Notes: generated by a model not told the origin, from the sequence alone. Shown: positions 16,239-26,800, counted from the first letter of the stretch. The stretch is DNA of 64,000 nt from Burkholderia sp052045245 (GCF_052045245.1 NZ_JBQEON010000001.1:186001-250000); one strand, 5' to 3'. Program-made: numbers and translations.

Positions 16239-18719
16239 ATGCGACATTTCCTGCTCGGCTGGCTGCTCGCCGCCATCGTATCGGCCGCCCACGCGGCCAC
16301 GCCTGCCCCCGCCGCCGCATCGGCCGCCTCCGGCGCCGTGCCCGCGCTGACACCGCAACAGGCGCAGCAGGCGCTCTCCGTCCTGCAGAACCCGCGCGAG
16401 CGCCAACAAGTCGAAACGACGTTGCGCGCGATCGCGGCCGTCGGCGTGCTGAGCACGCCCGCGCTGCCGGCCAGCGGCGCGGCGCCGGCCAGCGCGGCAT
16501 CGGCCGCCGCCCCCGCCGCGCTCACCACGAACGGGCTGGCGTCGATGCTGGTCCGGCAGGGAGCGCACTGGGCCGCCGAAATCGGCGGTGCGCTGAACGA
16601 ATCGCTGCGCTCGCTGCTCGATGTCGGCTCGGTGGGCACCTGGTGGCACGAGCGGCTGGTACGGGCCGACGAACGCGCGGATCTCACGCGCGCGATCGGG
16701 ATCCTCCTTGCGGTGCTCGTGCCCGCGCTCGTCGTCGAATGGTTCGCGAAGCGACTGCTGCGACGCGCACTGGCCGCCCTTGGCGTGCGCCGCGCCGAAT
16801 CGCCGCGCCCGAATGAAGCCGAATCGCCCGAGCCCGACGACGACGACGAGACCGCGCCACCGACGAAGCCGGGCGACACCGCGGCCGCGGCCACGACCAT
16901 CAAGGCCGACGCGGCCGCCACGCCCCATACGTCGTCGCAAGGCCGCGGCCATGCGCGCCGCCACACCACGCTGCTGCGCCGGATGCCGCGCGCGCTGGTC
17001 AGCCTCGCACTGCGGGTGGTGCCGCTGCTCGTGTTCGTCGGCGTCGCGAGCCTGACGATGTCGGTCCTCGACGGTGCCGACACGCCGACCGATACCGCGC
17101 TCGAATCGCTGATCGACATCTACGTGATCTGCCGCCTCGTGACGATCGTCAGCCGGCTGTTCTTCCAGCCCGACGCGCGGCAACTGCGGCTGGTGCATAT
17201 CAGCGACGCATGGGCCGCGGTCGCGCAGCGCTCGATCGCGCGGATCGCGATCGTCGTCGGCGCCCTCACGGCCGCGGTCGAGGTTGCCGCGAGCTTCGGC
17301 CTCAGCGACGCCAGCCACATCGCGCTGCTGAAGGCCGTCGCGCTCGTCGGCCACCTGATGGTCTCGGTGCTGATCCTGCGGTGCCGTCAACCGGTCGCCA
17401 CGCGCATTCGTGCAGCCGGCGAAAACCGGCCGACCGCCGCGATGGTCAGCAATGCGCTCGCCGACGCGTGGGCGCCCGTGTCGGTATTCGTCGTGATGGC
17501 ACTGTGGTTCGTGTGGGCACTCGACGTGCACAACGGCTACCGCGTGTTGATCACGCTCGGCGGCCGCTCGATCGCCGTGATGATCGGAATGCGGATCGTG
17601 TCGATCGTCGTGTTCGGCGCGCTCGCGCGGCTGTTCCAGCGCCGCGACGACGATCGCACGCTCGTTCATCTGCACGCGTACCGCTACTACCCGCTGCTGC
17701 GTCAGATCGTGTCGGCGGTGATTGCCATCGTGACCGTCGTGCTGCTGCTGCAAATCTGGGGCGTGCCGATCTTCCACGCGTTCCAGGCCGGCACGATCGG
17801 CCATCGGCTCGCGTCGGCGCTGATGACGATCGCGATCGCGGCCGTCGTCGCGCTGATCGTCTGGGAAGCCGCGAACATCGCGATCGAGCGCCGCCTGCAA
17901 CAGTGGACGCGCGAAGGCAACCTCGTGCGCGCGGCGCGCTTGCGCACCCTGCTGCCGATGCTGCGTTCGCTGCTGTTCATCATGATCGCGCTCGTCGTCG
18001 TGCTGACCGGCCTGAGCGAAATCGGCGTGAACGTCGGCCCGCTGCTCGCCGGCGCCAGCATCTTCGGCGTCGCGCTCGGGTTCGGCTCGCAGAAGCTCGT
18101 GCAGGACTTCATCACCGGGATCTTCCTGCTGATGGAGAATGCGATGCAGGTGGGCGACTGGGTCACGCTCGCCGGCGTGTCCGGCACGGTCGAATACCTG
18201 TCGATCCGCACCGTGCGGCTGCGCGCGGGCGACGGTTCGCTGTACACGATCCCATTCAGTTCGGTGACGACCGTCAACAACACGAATCGCGGGCTCGGCA
18301 ACGCGGCCGTCAAGGTCAGCATCGCGTATGGGCAGGACATCGATCTCGCAATCGCGACGCTCAAGGAAATCGGCGCGGCGTTGCGCGAGGATCCGAATTA
18401 CAAGGACGGCATCCTGTCGGATTTCAGCTACTGGGGCATCGACCAGGTCGACGGCGCGACGATCGCGCTGGCGGGACAGATCCAGTGCAAGGACTCCGCA
18501 CGCTGGGGCGTGCAGCGCGAATTCAACCGGCGCATCGCGGTGATGTTCCGCGAACGCGGGATCCGGATCGCGAATCCGCAGCGCAGCCTCGTCGCGTATG
18601 ACGACGGTTCGCGACATGTCGTGCCCGGCAACGGCGAGCGCAACGCGAACGGCGACAACGCCGCGGGCCCGCCCGCTGCCGAACCGCCCCCCCCGCCGCC
18701 GGAGCGCAAGCCGGGCTGA
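16239..18719 (+). CDS. Large MscS-family mechanosensitive ion channel (YbiO-like)
   Basis: An 826-aa inner-membrane channel. It has a signal peptide (residues 1-20, ending AHAA), an Ala-rich periplasmic region, then many transmembrane helices. The MscS core lies near residue 590-700: the pore helix ASIFGVALGFGSQKLVQDF, then MENAMQVGDWVTLAG and the beta domain with RTVRLRAGDGSLYTIPFSS. An acidic, Ala/Thr-rich insert (about 190-240) and a Pro-rich tail (PPPPPPERKPG) are low complexity. Size and layout match E. coli YbiO/MscM-type channels that open under hypo-osmotic shock. The start is uncertain by up to 39 codons. Confidence 0.9.
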   Translation: MRHFLLGWLLAAIVSAAHAATPAPAAASAASGAVPALTPQQAQQALSVLQNPRERQQVETTLRAIAAVGVLSTPALPASGAAPASAASAAAPAALTTNGLASMLVRQGAHWAAEIGGALNESLRSLLDVGSVGTWWHERLVRADERADLTRAIGILLAVLVPALVVEWFAKRLLRRALAALGVRRAESPRPNEAESPEPDDDDETAPPTKPGDTAAAATTIKADAAATPHTSSQGRGHARRHTTLLRRMPRALVSLALRVVPLLVFVGVASLTMSVLDGADTPTDTALESLIDIYVICRLVTIVSRLFFQPDARQLRLVHISDAWAAVAQRSIARIAIVVGALTAAVEVAASFGLSDASHIALLKAVALVGHLMVSVLILRCRQPVATRIRAAGENRPTAAMVSNALADAWAPVSVFVVMALWFVWALDVHNGYRVLITLGGRSIAVMIGMRIVSIVVFGALARLFQRRDDDRTLVHLHAYRYYPLLRQIVSAVIAIVTVVLLLQIWGVPIFHAFQAGTIGHRLASALMTIAIAAVVALIVWEAANIAIERRLQQWTREGNLVRAARLRTLLPMLRSLLFIMIALVVVLTGLSEIGVNVGPLLAGASIFGVALGFGSQKLVQDFITGIFLLMENAMQVGDWVTLAGVSGTVEYLSIRTVRLRAGDGSLYTIPFSSVTTVNNTNRGLGNAAVKVSIAYGQDIDLAIATLKEIGAALREDPNYKDGILSDFSYWGIDQVDGATIALAGQIQCKDSARWGVQREFNRRIAVMFRERGIRIANPQRSLVAYDDGSRHVVPGNGERNANGDNAAGPPAAEPPPPPPERKPG

Positions 18720-18837
18720 TCATGCGAATGCCGGTGGCGCAACCACCGCGCGTCGTGCCGTAATCGGGCCCGTGCCGCCTGACGGCTCACCGCTGCGCTC
18801 GGCGCGCGGCGCTTTTCTTCCCCTTCGCGGTCGGCCG

Positions 18838-19075
18838 TGCCATTACGAATCGAACCGCGGATTATCCGGTCGATGAAGTTGCCATTGCAACTGGATCGAA
18901 CCTCGGAAATTACAAAACACCGACACTGCTGCACGACGTCACCGCCGGCAACAACGGCAGCGGCACGTACGGCTACAAGGCGAAGGCCGGCTGGGATGCG
19001 ACGACGGGCTTCGGCAGTGTGAACATCTCGAAGCTGAACGCGTTCATCCAGAGCACGTCGGATTTCGCGCGCTGA
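18838..19075 (+). pseudogene. C-terminal remnant of an S53 (sedolisin/kumamolisin) peptidase gene
   Basis: The + frame ending TGA at 19073-19075 reads LLHDVTAGNNGSGTYGY, then AKAGWDATTGFGSVNISKLN. This matches the C-terminal calcium-binding end of S53 serine-carboxyl peptidases, where a DVTxGxNG segment is followed by AGxGWDxxTGxGS. No catalytic Glu/Asp/Ser region remains; only about 79 codons are left, without a start codon. A 10-bp terminator-like stem (19093-19102 with 19119-19128) still follows the stop, which suggests this was once a working gene. Confidence 0.6.
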
Positions 19076-19092
19076 TCGAGCGATGAGCGGTG

Positions 19093-19128
19093 CGGTTCCG
19101 GGGGCGGAGTCTCGCACGCCCGGAACCG
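19093..19128 (+). terminator. Terminator-like hairpin after the S53 remnant
   Basis: CGGTTCCGGG pairs with CCCGGAACCG across a 16-nt loop, 17 nt beyond the remnant stop codon. There is no U-run, so function is uncertain. Confidence 0.4.
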
Positions 19129-19203
19129 TGTGCGCGGCCTTCGGCACATCGCGTAAGGATCGACGATGCGCGTCCGCGCAAACCGCCCGCGCTGGCAGCG
19201 GGA

Positions 19204-20754
19204 TCACAGCTGCGATTCGATCGGGAACAGCCCGAGAAACCACACCTCCATGCGCCGCGCCGCCGACACTTCCGGCTCGTGATCGATCTCGGTCACCTTC
19301 CCGTCCGCATCGGTCTGAATCCATTTGAGCCGCCCCTTCCCGGCCGGGTCGGTTCTCGCTTCGACCCGCCACGCGATCAGGTCGAGCCGCGGCTCCAGAT
19401 CGGCCGCGACTTCCGACGCAATCGCCGGACTCTCGCAGTAAACGCCGATCTCGGTGTTGAGATTCAGCGAGCGCGGATCGAGATTCATCGAGCCGATGAA
19501 GATGCTCTTGCGATCGAACACATACGTCTTCGCGTGCAGCGACGCGCGCGACGAACCGATGATGACCTGCTTCGAGATGCTCTTGTCGCCGGACGGCCGC
19601 CGCTCGTAAAGCCGCACGCCGGCGTCGACCAGCTCGCGCCGATAGCGCCGGTAACCGGCATGCACGGCCGCGACGTCGGTCGATGCGAGCGAGTTGGTGA
19701 GGATCGTCACGTTCACGCCGCGCGCCGTGAGCGCTCGCAGTCGATCGACCATGTCCTGGCCCGGCACGAAATACGGCGACACGATCAGCAGTTCGTGCTC
19801 GGGCCGCAGCGCGAGCGCGCGCAATTGCGGCATCAGGTGCCCTTCGCTGTCCTTCGGTGCGCGTGCGATCTTCGCCGGATCGTCGTACAGGACCGTCGCA
19901 TGGCCCCATGACAGCTCGGTTCCCTGGCCGTGCACGATCTGATCGAGCCGATGCCGCGCCTCGAGCACATACGGATTGTCCTCCATCGCGCGCAGGTAGT
20001 CGCGCAGCCGTTCGCGCTCGCGATCGAGCCCGCCCGGCGTCGCGTCATGCCCGACCAGCGCATCGATCGAAAAGGCATACGGCGAGTTCCAGAACGTATC
20101 GAACTCCGTCGAGATGTCGTTCACGACGGGGCCGTGCACGACCACATCGAGATCGCCGAACTCCAGCATCGACGACGCGCCGAAATACTCGTCGCCGATA
20201 TTGCGGCCGCCGACGATCGCCGCCTGGTTGTCCGCGATCATCGCCTTGTTGTGCATGCGCCGGTTGACGCGCGAGAACTCGAACACCGTGCCGATCTTCT
20301 TGAAATGGCGCGTGGCGACCGGATTGAACAACCGGATCTCGATGTTCGGATGCGAACTGATCTGGAGCAGCTTGCGATCGTCCGCATTCGTGCCGAGATC
20401 GTCGAGCAGCACACGCACCCGTACCCCGCGATCGGCCGCGCGCATGATCGCGTCCGCGAGCTCATGGCCGGTCAGGTCGTCGTGCCAGATGTAGTACTGA
20501 AGGTCCAGCGAGCGGTCCGCGCGATCGGCGAGCAGCACGCGCGCGTCGAGTGCATCGACCGGATCGCGCAGCAGATGAAACGCGTCCTGCCCCGGATGGG
20601 CGGCAGCCTGCCGGCGGAACGCCGCACCGAGGCGCGTGTTGCCGGTATCGGTGAACCCATGCGTCGGCGCGCGGTCGACCTGCGGCGGCAGGCTGGCGCA
20701 CGCGGCAAGCATCAGCAACGAGAGAATCGCACCCCACGAACGCAGCATGGTCAT
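19204..20754 (-). CDS. Phospholipase D family lipoprotein, ClsC-like cardiolipin synthase
   Basis: A 516-aa protein with two HKD motifs: HNKAMIADNQAAIVGGRN near residue 167 and HAKTYVFDRKSIFIGSMN near residue 406. An N-terminal lipobox LAAC places a lipid-modified Cys at residue 19, so it is probably a membrane lipoprotein. Between them, LQYYIWHDDLTGHELADA and VRVRVLLDD are typical of the YmdC/ClsC group, which makes cardiolipin from phosphatidylglycerol and phosphatidylethanolamine. The start could be 20754 or 20748. Other PLD activities cannot be excluded from sequence alone. Confidence 0.88.
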   Translation of the reverse strand: MTMLRSWGAILSLLMLAACASLPPQVDRAPTHGFTDTGNTRLGAAFRRQAAAHPGQDAFHLLRDPVDALDARVLLADRADRSLDLQYYIWHDDLTGHELADAIMRAADRGVRVRVLLDDLGTNADDRKLLQISSHPNIEIRLFNPVATRHFKKIGTVFEFSRVNRRMHNKAMIADNQAAIVGGRNIGDEYFGASSMLEFGDLDVVVHGPVVNDISTEFDTFWNSPYAFSIDALVGHDATPGGLDRERERLRDYLRAMEDNPYVLEARHRLDQIVHGQGTELSWGHATVLYDDPAKIARAPKDSEGHLMPQLRALALRPEHELLIVSPYFVPGQDMVDRLRALTARGVNVTILTNSLASTDVAAVHAGYRRYRRELVDAGVRLYERRPSGDKSISKQVIIGSSRASLHAKTYVFDRKSIFIGSMNLDPRSLNLNTEIGVYCESPAIASEVAADLEPRLDLIAWRVEARTDPAGKGRLKWIQTDADGKVTEIDHEPEVSAARRMEVWFLGLFPIESQL

Positions 20755-21002
20755 GATGGCCGCCCCTCACTGTCGGGCGAAGTCGGTTGGTGTTTGTTCT
20801 GGCTGCCGGATCGCACGCAGCGCGGGTCGGCGGCTTGCGCGCTCGACGGACATCCGGTCGTGCACGCCGGTCGCGCTACAGCATACTTCGATCGGGATCG
20901 GGACGGCACGCTCTCCGTGTTTCCCCGGTGGCGGCGATACGACATGCTGCGCCGACGTGAATGCGTTCAACGCGTTCGACACATTCCGTCCGACCGCAAA
21001 AG

Positions 21003-21037
21003 AAAAACCCGCGACGCGTGATGCGATCGCGGGTTTT
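21003..21037 (-). terminator. Intrinsic terminator, probably of the tRNA-Ile2 gene before transposon insertion
   Basis: A perfect 11-bp stem (21004-21014 with 21027-21037) followed on the minus strand by TTTTTCTTTT. No minus-strand host gene now lies directly upstream; the transposon begins 8 bp away at 21,045. Joining the two flanks puts this hairpin about 38 nt after the CCA end of tRNA-Ile2, where a tRNA terminator would be expected. Confidence 0.8.
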
Positions 21038-21044
21038 GCGACGC

Positions 21045-21091
21045 TGTGCCGTTAGTCGTAACCTGCCCGCGGAATAAAGCATAAGCTGTCC
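21045..21091. repeat. Left transposon end with two TnsB-type binding repeats
   Basis: TGTGCCGTTA is followed by two copies of an 18-bp repeat, GTTAGTCGTAACCTGCCC (21051-21068) and ATAAAGCATAAGCTGTCC (21074-21091), both reading inward. The second lies between CCGCGGA inverted repeats. These match the right-end repeats and are the expected transposase binding sites. Confidence 0.8.
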
Positions 21092-21109
21092 GCGGATGGC
21101 GGCTCTCCG

Positions 21110-21713
21110 CCTCGGCTCGCATGTCGTCAGTCAAGGTGGCTTGCAGCACCTTGGTGGAAGACAAAGTGCGCATCAGCTGCTTGAACCGCGGCGCCTCATA
21201 ATTGTTATAGCGCACATCACCCAACAGGAGATTTCGAATGCTCCGTGCCTGACTGGTACAGAACGTATTCTGCGAGGACGTCTCCGAGTCCTTGTACGCA
21301 GTGAGTCTCGCCAGGTCCTTGGCGAGCGCGTCCTTCTCCTCTTGTAGAGCGACTATCTCCCTCTGTTTCTCAGCACTATCCTCACCAAGATAGAACACTG
21401 GAGGCAGCGTTACGCCTGGCGTCTCAAAAACGTTGCGGTCAACGAAGTCGCGATTGAACACGCGAACGGAGGACACTTTCCCGCTAGCAAAGTCCGTCCC
21501 TGTGACCACATTGCCGTCAATTACCAACTCAACAGCCCCTGTCTCAAGAGGCTGTTGTCTTTGCAAGAACCTGAACACCGACGATAGCGACGTCTTTCCA
21601 GCACCATTCCAACCGTATATCAGGTTGTATCGCCCGAAGTCTGGCAAACCATCCCAAGTGAAGTCCCGAAATATCCGATAACCTTGCAATTTTTGGATAC
21701 GCACAATCGCCAC
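21110..21713 (-). pseudogene. 5' fragment of an RloC/PrrC-like AAA ATPase gene, cut by the transposon end
   Basis: About 200 residues of an AAA_13-type ATPase. After FRDFTWDGLPDFGRYNLIYG comes Walker A GWNGAGKT near residues 34-41, then RVFNRDFVDRNVF and a charged coiled coil (EKQREIVALQEEKDALAKDL). The start of RloC and PrrC anticodon nucleases looks like this. The reading frame runs straight into the left end repeats (AYALFRG is translated from the repeat) and out into host DNA, stopping at 20967. The Walker B and nuclease parts are absent, so the gene is almost surely dead. An end-joining deletion during element evolution would explain it. Confidence 0.7.
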
Positions 21714-21827
21714 GCTGACCCTCTGTCTGATTCTTGATAACGATGGCCACCTGCACCGTGATTACGGCCTGCCTACTCGTTAGGCCACATAGGCGGTGCT
21801 CCCCACTGCTGCGTCCCAGAACGGAAA

Positions 21828-23540
21828 CTATTCGGCTGCCGCATTGCCCGTCTCAGCGATATGCTGGAGCACGGTTCTTTGGTCCGCATACCACCTTGCC
21901 AGACATTCGCGGTCGTGACAGGCTTTCTCGCGGTAGTTCCACTGCTCCAGCGTTCGTGCCTTGAAAGCTACCTGGTCCGTGACAGCCGCCTTTGCTTTGG
22001 TATATATGGCAGCCAGCTCGACGTCAGCCGCAGCCAGCTGGGCATCAGTGCAAATGAGGTGTTCAGCATCCGAATGCGCCTTGCTGCAATCGAAGCTTGT
22101 CCGCAGGGTCGATTGCGCCGGAGCGAGTGCAGCTGTGTCTGAAGCCGCTTCGGTCTCCGTCGAGTGCACCCATTCGGCGAGCGGAGTTGAATCCAGCGGC
22201 AGGTCCTTCCATGTCACCCTTTTGATGATGGCCTTACCGGATGCGGGGTCGACAGTTTCCCGAAACGCAAAATCGCCCTTACCCGTAGACGCATCAATTG
22301 CAAACGCGGCGGCATCCGAACCACAAGCACCTGCCTTACATCCTTGCCCTACTAGAAAGCCGTCTCGCAACTCGATGCCCCTGGAATTCGCGACCGCGAG
22401 CCGGTCAACGAATCGCTTCCAGTCTGCCTTGGAAGCGTGGTTGAAGGTCGCGCGAAACCGCTTATCGGTAACCACGTCGACCGGCAGCTTTCCGACCATC
22501 CAACCGAAGTCGAGTTGCTTTCCGTCCCCCTGTGCCGTGTCGGCGGCCACGCTCGACGTCGATGCGACAGATTTCTCGGCACCTTGCGTCGCTGTCGCAG
22601 GCTGATAAGCATTCGGTGTTCGATACGACCACGCAACTGCAGAAACGGCTACAAGCAGAACGCCGCAGCCGATTGCCTTGACATGCGTGTTGTCCCGGAC
22701 TTCACCAAGTGCCGGGCGCCCGGACACCTCGACAGCCAACAACGCATCGAACCGCTCGTTGGCATCCGCAATCGTGTTTGCAGCAGCAGTTTTTTTCTTG
22801 CTGAACGATACGAAGCTGAAGCCCCCAAGTGCAAGCGCGACCAGGAGCAGAATTAGGCCGGCGACAATGCCACCCATGAACAGGAGAAACGCTGCTATGA
22901 GCCCCACAACCAACGGGGCCATTAACGTGGGAGCCACCGGCCACGAGCGCACCACGCTTGCAAGGGTGGCGGCTTCGTTCGCCAGTTGCCCTCTATCGCC
23001 GAGATTTTCTGAACACTTGCGCTCGACTTCATAGACTGCAAGCATCGCCTTCTCTTTCTCGGCGAGCGATATCGAGCCGATGTCGACAGCCAACTTAATT
23101 GCCTTGGTCGTGGCTTCAAACTCAAGGGCGAGCGTCTCGACGAATCCTTGATGCTCCTCAAGCGTTACGGCATCCGTCAAATCCTCTCGTCGGACGTAGA
23201 CACCGTGCGACATGAAGTACAACAACAGCGCATTCGCCGTGCGCTCCTGCACCTGGGCCACGAAGTCTCGAGCTGCCTGCTCCCGCTTCGAGAGACGTTC
23301 CGTGCTCGCGGAATCGATGCGACCACTTCCGGCAACCACGGAGCGTACCGGATTCGATGTACGTGTTGCGCGGGTGTTCTGGGTAAAGCGAACACCCGTG
23401 CCAGGAATACTAGCGGTCACACGGCCGCGCGAATTGTAGGTAAATCCTTTGCCACCAATCGACGTACTGACACCGCTCTTGCTCACGTTCAGACGAACGC
23501 CAGGCGCAATCTTTATGCTCTTCCTGAAACCCCAGCCCAT
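21828..23540 (-). CDS. DUF4236 membrane protein with LprI-like C-terminal domain
   Basis: A 570-aa protein. Residues 1-55 are a DUF4236 domain (MGWGFRKSIKIAPGVRLNVS, then GVSTSIGGKGFTYN). A soluble region rich in charged helices follows, then two or three membrane segments (near 210-255 and 300-320). The C-terminal 80 residues have the LprI/DUF1311 pattern SFDCSKAHSDAEHLICTDAQLAAAD...YREKAC. The middle part (about 345-470) matches nothing I know; FDCSKA to the end would sit outside the membrane. It is downstream of the giant helicase gene on the same strand after a 305-nt gap. A role with the helicase is possible but unproven. Confidence 0.7.
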   Translation of the reverse strand: MGWGFRKSIKIAPGVRLNVSKSGVSTSIGGKGFTYNSRGRVTASIPGTGVRFTQNTRATRTSNPVRSVVAGSGRIDSASTERLSKREQAARDFVAQVQERTANALLLYFMSHGVYVRREDLTDAVTLEEHQGFVETLALEFEATTKAIKLAVDIGSISLAEKEKAMLAVYEVERKCSENLGDRGQLANEAATLASVVRSWPVAPTLMAPLVVGLIAAFLLFMGGIVAGLILLLVALALGGFSFVSFSKKKTAAANTIADANERFDALLAVEVSGRPALGEVRDNTHVKAIGCGVLLVAVSAVAWSYRTPNAYQPATATQGAEKSVASTSSVAADTAQGDGKQLDFGWMVGKLPVDVVTDKRFRATFNHASKADWKRFVDRLAVANSRGIELRDGFLVGQGCKAGACGSDAAAFAIDASTGKGDFAFRETVDPASGKAIIKRVTWKDLPLDSTPLAEWVHSTETEAASDTAALAPAQSTLRTSFDCSKAHSDAEHLICTDAQLAAADVELAAIYTKAKAAVTDQVAFKARTLEQWNYREKACHDRECLARWYADQRTVLQHIAETGNAAAE

Positions 23541-23845
23541 TTTTAGCCCCGTATTGTCTCAATTCGTTTCGTCAGCTGGAGCTACCCATCAAGCCCCCGC
23601 TTGTACAGACGAGCGCGTTAGTGGGCCTCCAGTGAAGCCCCACCCACGACGTTCGACCCGACTCTCTCCAGGCGAGCCTTACTCACTGCAGAGACCTTGC
23701 TCAGACCAATCGCGTGCCATCGCGATAACACCCGACTCGTATCATGGCCTACCTACGGAATTTCTATAGCAAGCGCCTTGAGCTCGTCTAGCGAGATTCG
23801 TCAACAGAGCGCGCGGTGCTATCGGCGGCCCGTCTGAACTCAACG
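23541..23845. other. Spacer between the two cargo genes
   Basis: A 305-nt gap on the same strand between helicase stop and DUF4236 start. No open frame with family resemblance, no tRNA and no strong terminator is visible. The length suggests that the DUF4236 gene has its own promoter. Confidence 0.4.
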
Positions 23846-26800
23846 TTATTCACATCGCCATGCTTGCTCCAAACGCTCCCTGCTCGCGCCGCGCAGTCGA
23901 AGGAGGCCCAACTCTCGACTCATGGCGTTGAGCCCTGACTCCTCGTCATGCCCCTCGGCTTGCAGTTTTGTCGCAAGCGTTCTCAGCTCTGCGATTGAAA
24001 CCTCATCTACCGGTCGTGTAGCTCCGGGCAGCGGACTTCTGAACGCTAAAGATGCCTTGACAGTCTTAGGCCAGATAAACAGGCCAACATCTTCAGTCTC
24101 GGCATCGAAGTGCTTCGACGCGAGGTCGACCACGCGACTCAGAATGCGAGAGCCGGTTCGGGACCATCCATGCGCCCGAGCAATACGTCTTGCCAGAACC
24201 TCGTCGCGCACGGGTCCCTCGACGTTGACGACTGCTGTAATCATTGCGAGCAGACGCTCGTCGTAAGAGTGAGCGAAGAACAGCTCCGGGTCACGCTCGT
24301 GGTCGGAAATCGTCAAGTCAACTTCAACGAATATCGCCTCCTCGCGCTCAACGGATATCGGCGTTGACGCGGCGCGAGCGTACATGACCGGCGCTTCATC
24401 TTCGGAGACTGCAGCCTTCGATACCACCTTCGGCGCAACATCTTCCACCGAATTTGCGTTACTGAATCCGCTGCCTGAACCCGATTTTGCGGCGGCGAGG
24501 ACCTCGTCCGCGATTGCTGCAGCGCTCTGCATCTCCGCTGCCTCTGCTTCTCGTCTGACCGCAAGCAAAGCTCGCAGTTGACTATCCACCTTCTCGAGGG
24601 TGCCCGGCATGTCAACCCACCAGTCTGTCGACCAGATTCGGACGATTTCCCAACCAAGCCCTCTCAGAACCTGCTCGCGCAGCTTATCGCGGTCACGAGC
24701 CGTCGCTGAGCGATGGTAGGTCGCGCCATCACATTCAACGCCTGCCAGATAGCGGCCAGGAGCATCGGGGTCCACCACGCCAAGATCAATACGAAACGCC
24801 GATACGCCCACCTGAGGATGAACCGTCCAGCCCCTCTCCGCCAGTGCCACACACACCGCCTTCTCAAACGGGCTATCGAAGTCGCCGATGCTGCCGGCAA
24901 CGGCTTCACCCAAAGCGCGAGCTCCTCGCTCGGCAAACTCGAGGAAGTGCTTCAGGTCTCGAACACCCAGCGCCTGCGTTCGGGACAGGTCCATCTTCTC
25001 CGGCTTGAAGCTGCCAAACACACGCAGTTCCTGGCGAGCACGCGTGATAGCAACATTGAGGCGCCGCTCCCCACCCTGCTGGTTCATCGGACCGAAGTTC
25101 ATTGGCATCGTGCCATCAATGCCAGGGCCGTAGGTAATCGAGAAGTACATGATGTCCCGCTCGTCACCTTGAACGCTTTCCAAATTCTTGACGAACACCG
25201 GCTCAAGCGCCGACTCAGCAAAGTGCGGCTCGATTGACGGGTCCCTGCGACGCTCCTCGTCAAGGAGGTCTTCAATCAGGCGCTGCTGCTCGGTGTTGAA
25301 CGTGACGACACCGACCGTCATCCGACTGTCGATGAATCCCGGGGACTTCAGTCTGCCGACCAAGTCGGCCACAAGCGCCTTCGCCTCTGGTTTGTTGGTA
25401 CGGGCTCCACCGCGCTCATACTTGCCGTCAGGCACGAGATTGAAACTGACAGCCCTGTCGTTGGTGACAGGACTCGGGAATGTAACCAGGTCGCCGCTGT
25501 AGTACCGGTAGTTCGAGAAGGCAATAAGGCTCTCGTGCCGGCTGCGGTAGTGCCACGACAGCTTCATTGTCGGCAGGTTCGCTCCGATACATTCTTCCAG
25601 AATGCTCTCGAGTTCCGCCTCGACATCCGTATCGTCGACGTCGGATTCCGCACGGTCGAAGAAGCTGGTCGGCGGGAGCTGCTTCGGGTCACCGACCATG
25701 ATGACTTGCCGCGCCCGCGCCATCGCACCAATCGCATCCCAGACCGGAATCTGAGAAGCTTCGTCGAAGACCACGACATCAAAGTCAGAGGTCTCAGCCG
25801 GTAGGTACTGGGCAATCGACAGCGGGCTCATGAGCAGACAAGGAGTCAACCTGAGAATTGCACCAGAAGCCTTCGACATAAGTTCGCGCAACGGAAGATG
25901 TCGCGTCTTCTTCTGCATCTCATAACGCAGGAGCCCCCACTCGGAGCCCAGTGCGACCCTCGCCGGCGAAGGAAGACCGGACGAAAGTTGCGCTCTGACC
26001 CAGGCCCGAGTCAGAGCGACGAACTGCTCATCAAGCTCGCGAAAATCTTGGATGCGTTTTTCGTGCTCGGCGGACACAAAGTTACGCAGAACCTCGTCGC
26101 CATCCACGACAGCATTCAACCACCAGCGGCAGTAGTTGGTCTCAAAGACCGCCTTCACCTGCCCACGCTGAATATTGCCGTCTTCGATACCTGAAACCAA
26201 TGGGGCCAATCCCAGCGAAAGCGCATGCTGACGGACTTTCCGCCAGGCGCACCAGAGTTTCAGCCGATTAGCATTCTGCACCACCTGCCTAGCGCGTTCC
26301 GCTACTTGACCGGGGAGAAGCGAATGCAGAGTCGCGTGTTCCGAAGATGCCAGCCCGCTGGCAGTAGCAAATTGAGCGACAACTTCATTAAACGACTGCA
26401 GCGCTTCGGCATAGGTGCGCCTCGTACCAGCAACGATGCCTGACGGCTCAAGCAGAATATTGCTGTCGCCAAGCAGAAGGGCGACCGGGGCTTTGACCGC
26501 TGCAAGCAATTCAGGTGTATTCGCGAGGTTTGCCAGTGCGGCCGAGAGAGACTCGAGAAACTTGAGGGCCGGCTCAATGCCATCAATCTTAGTTTGTAGA
26601 CCGCTCCACAGACCGGACGTCTTGCCTGACAGGTCTGCGAACTCCTGAATTCTGGCATGCAACGAAACCAATTCGCGCATGTTTCGTATGTCGGTAGCCG
26701 CGGTTGGGCCAGCGCGTCCAGACTCGATTACCGTATATCCGTCATCCATCCAGTGGGTTTCTGCTCGTGCAGCAGAGAGCGCTCCTTGAAAAGGTACATA

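Noticed and set aside
16176..18617. 813-codon frame opposite the mechanosensitive channel
   Set aside because: His/Arg/Asp-rich shadow of the real gene without family motifs.
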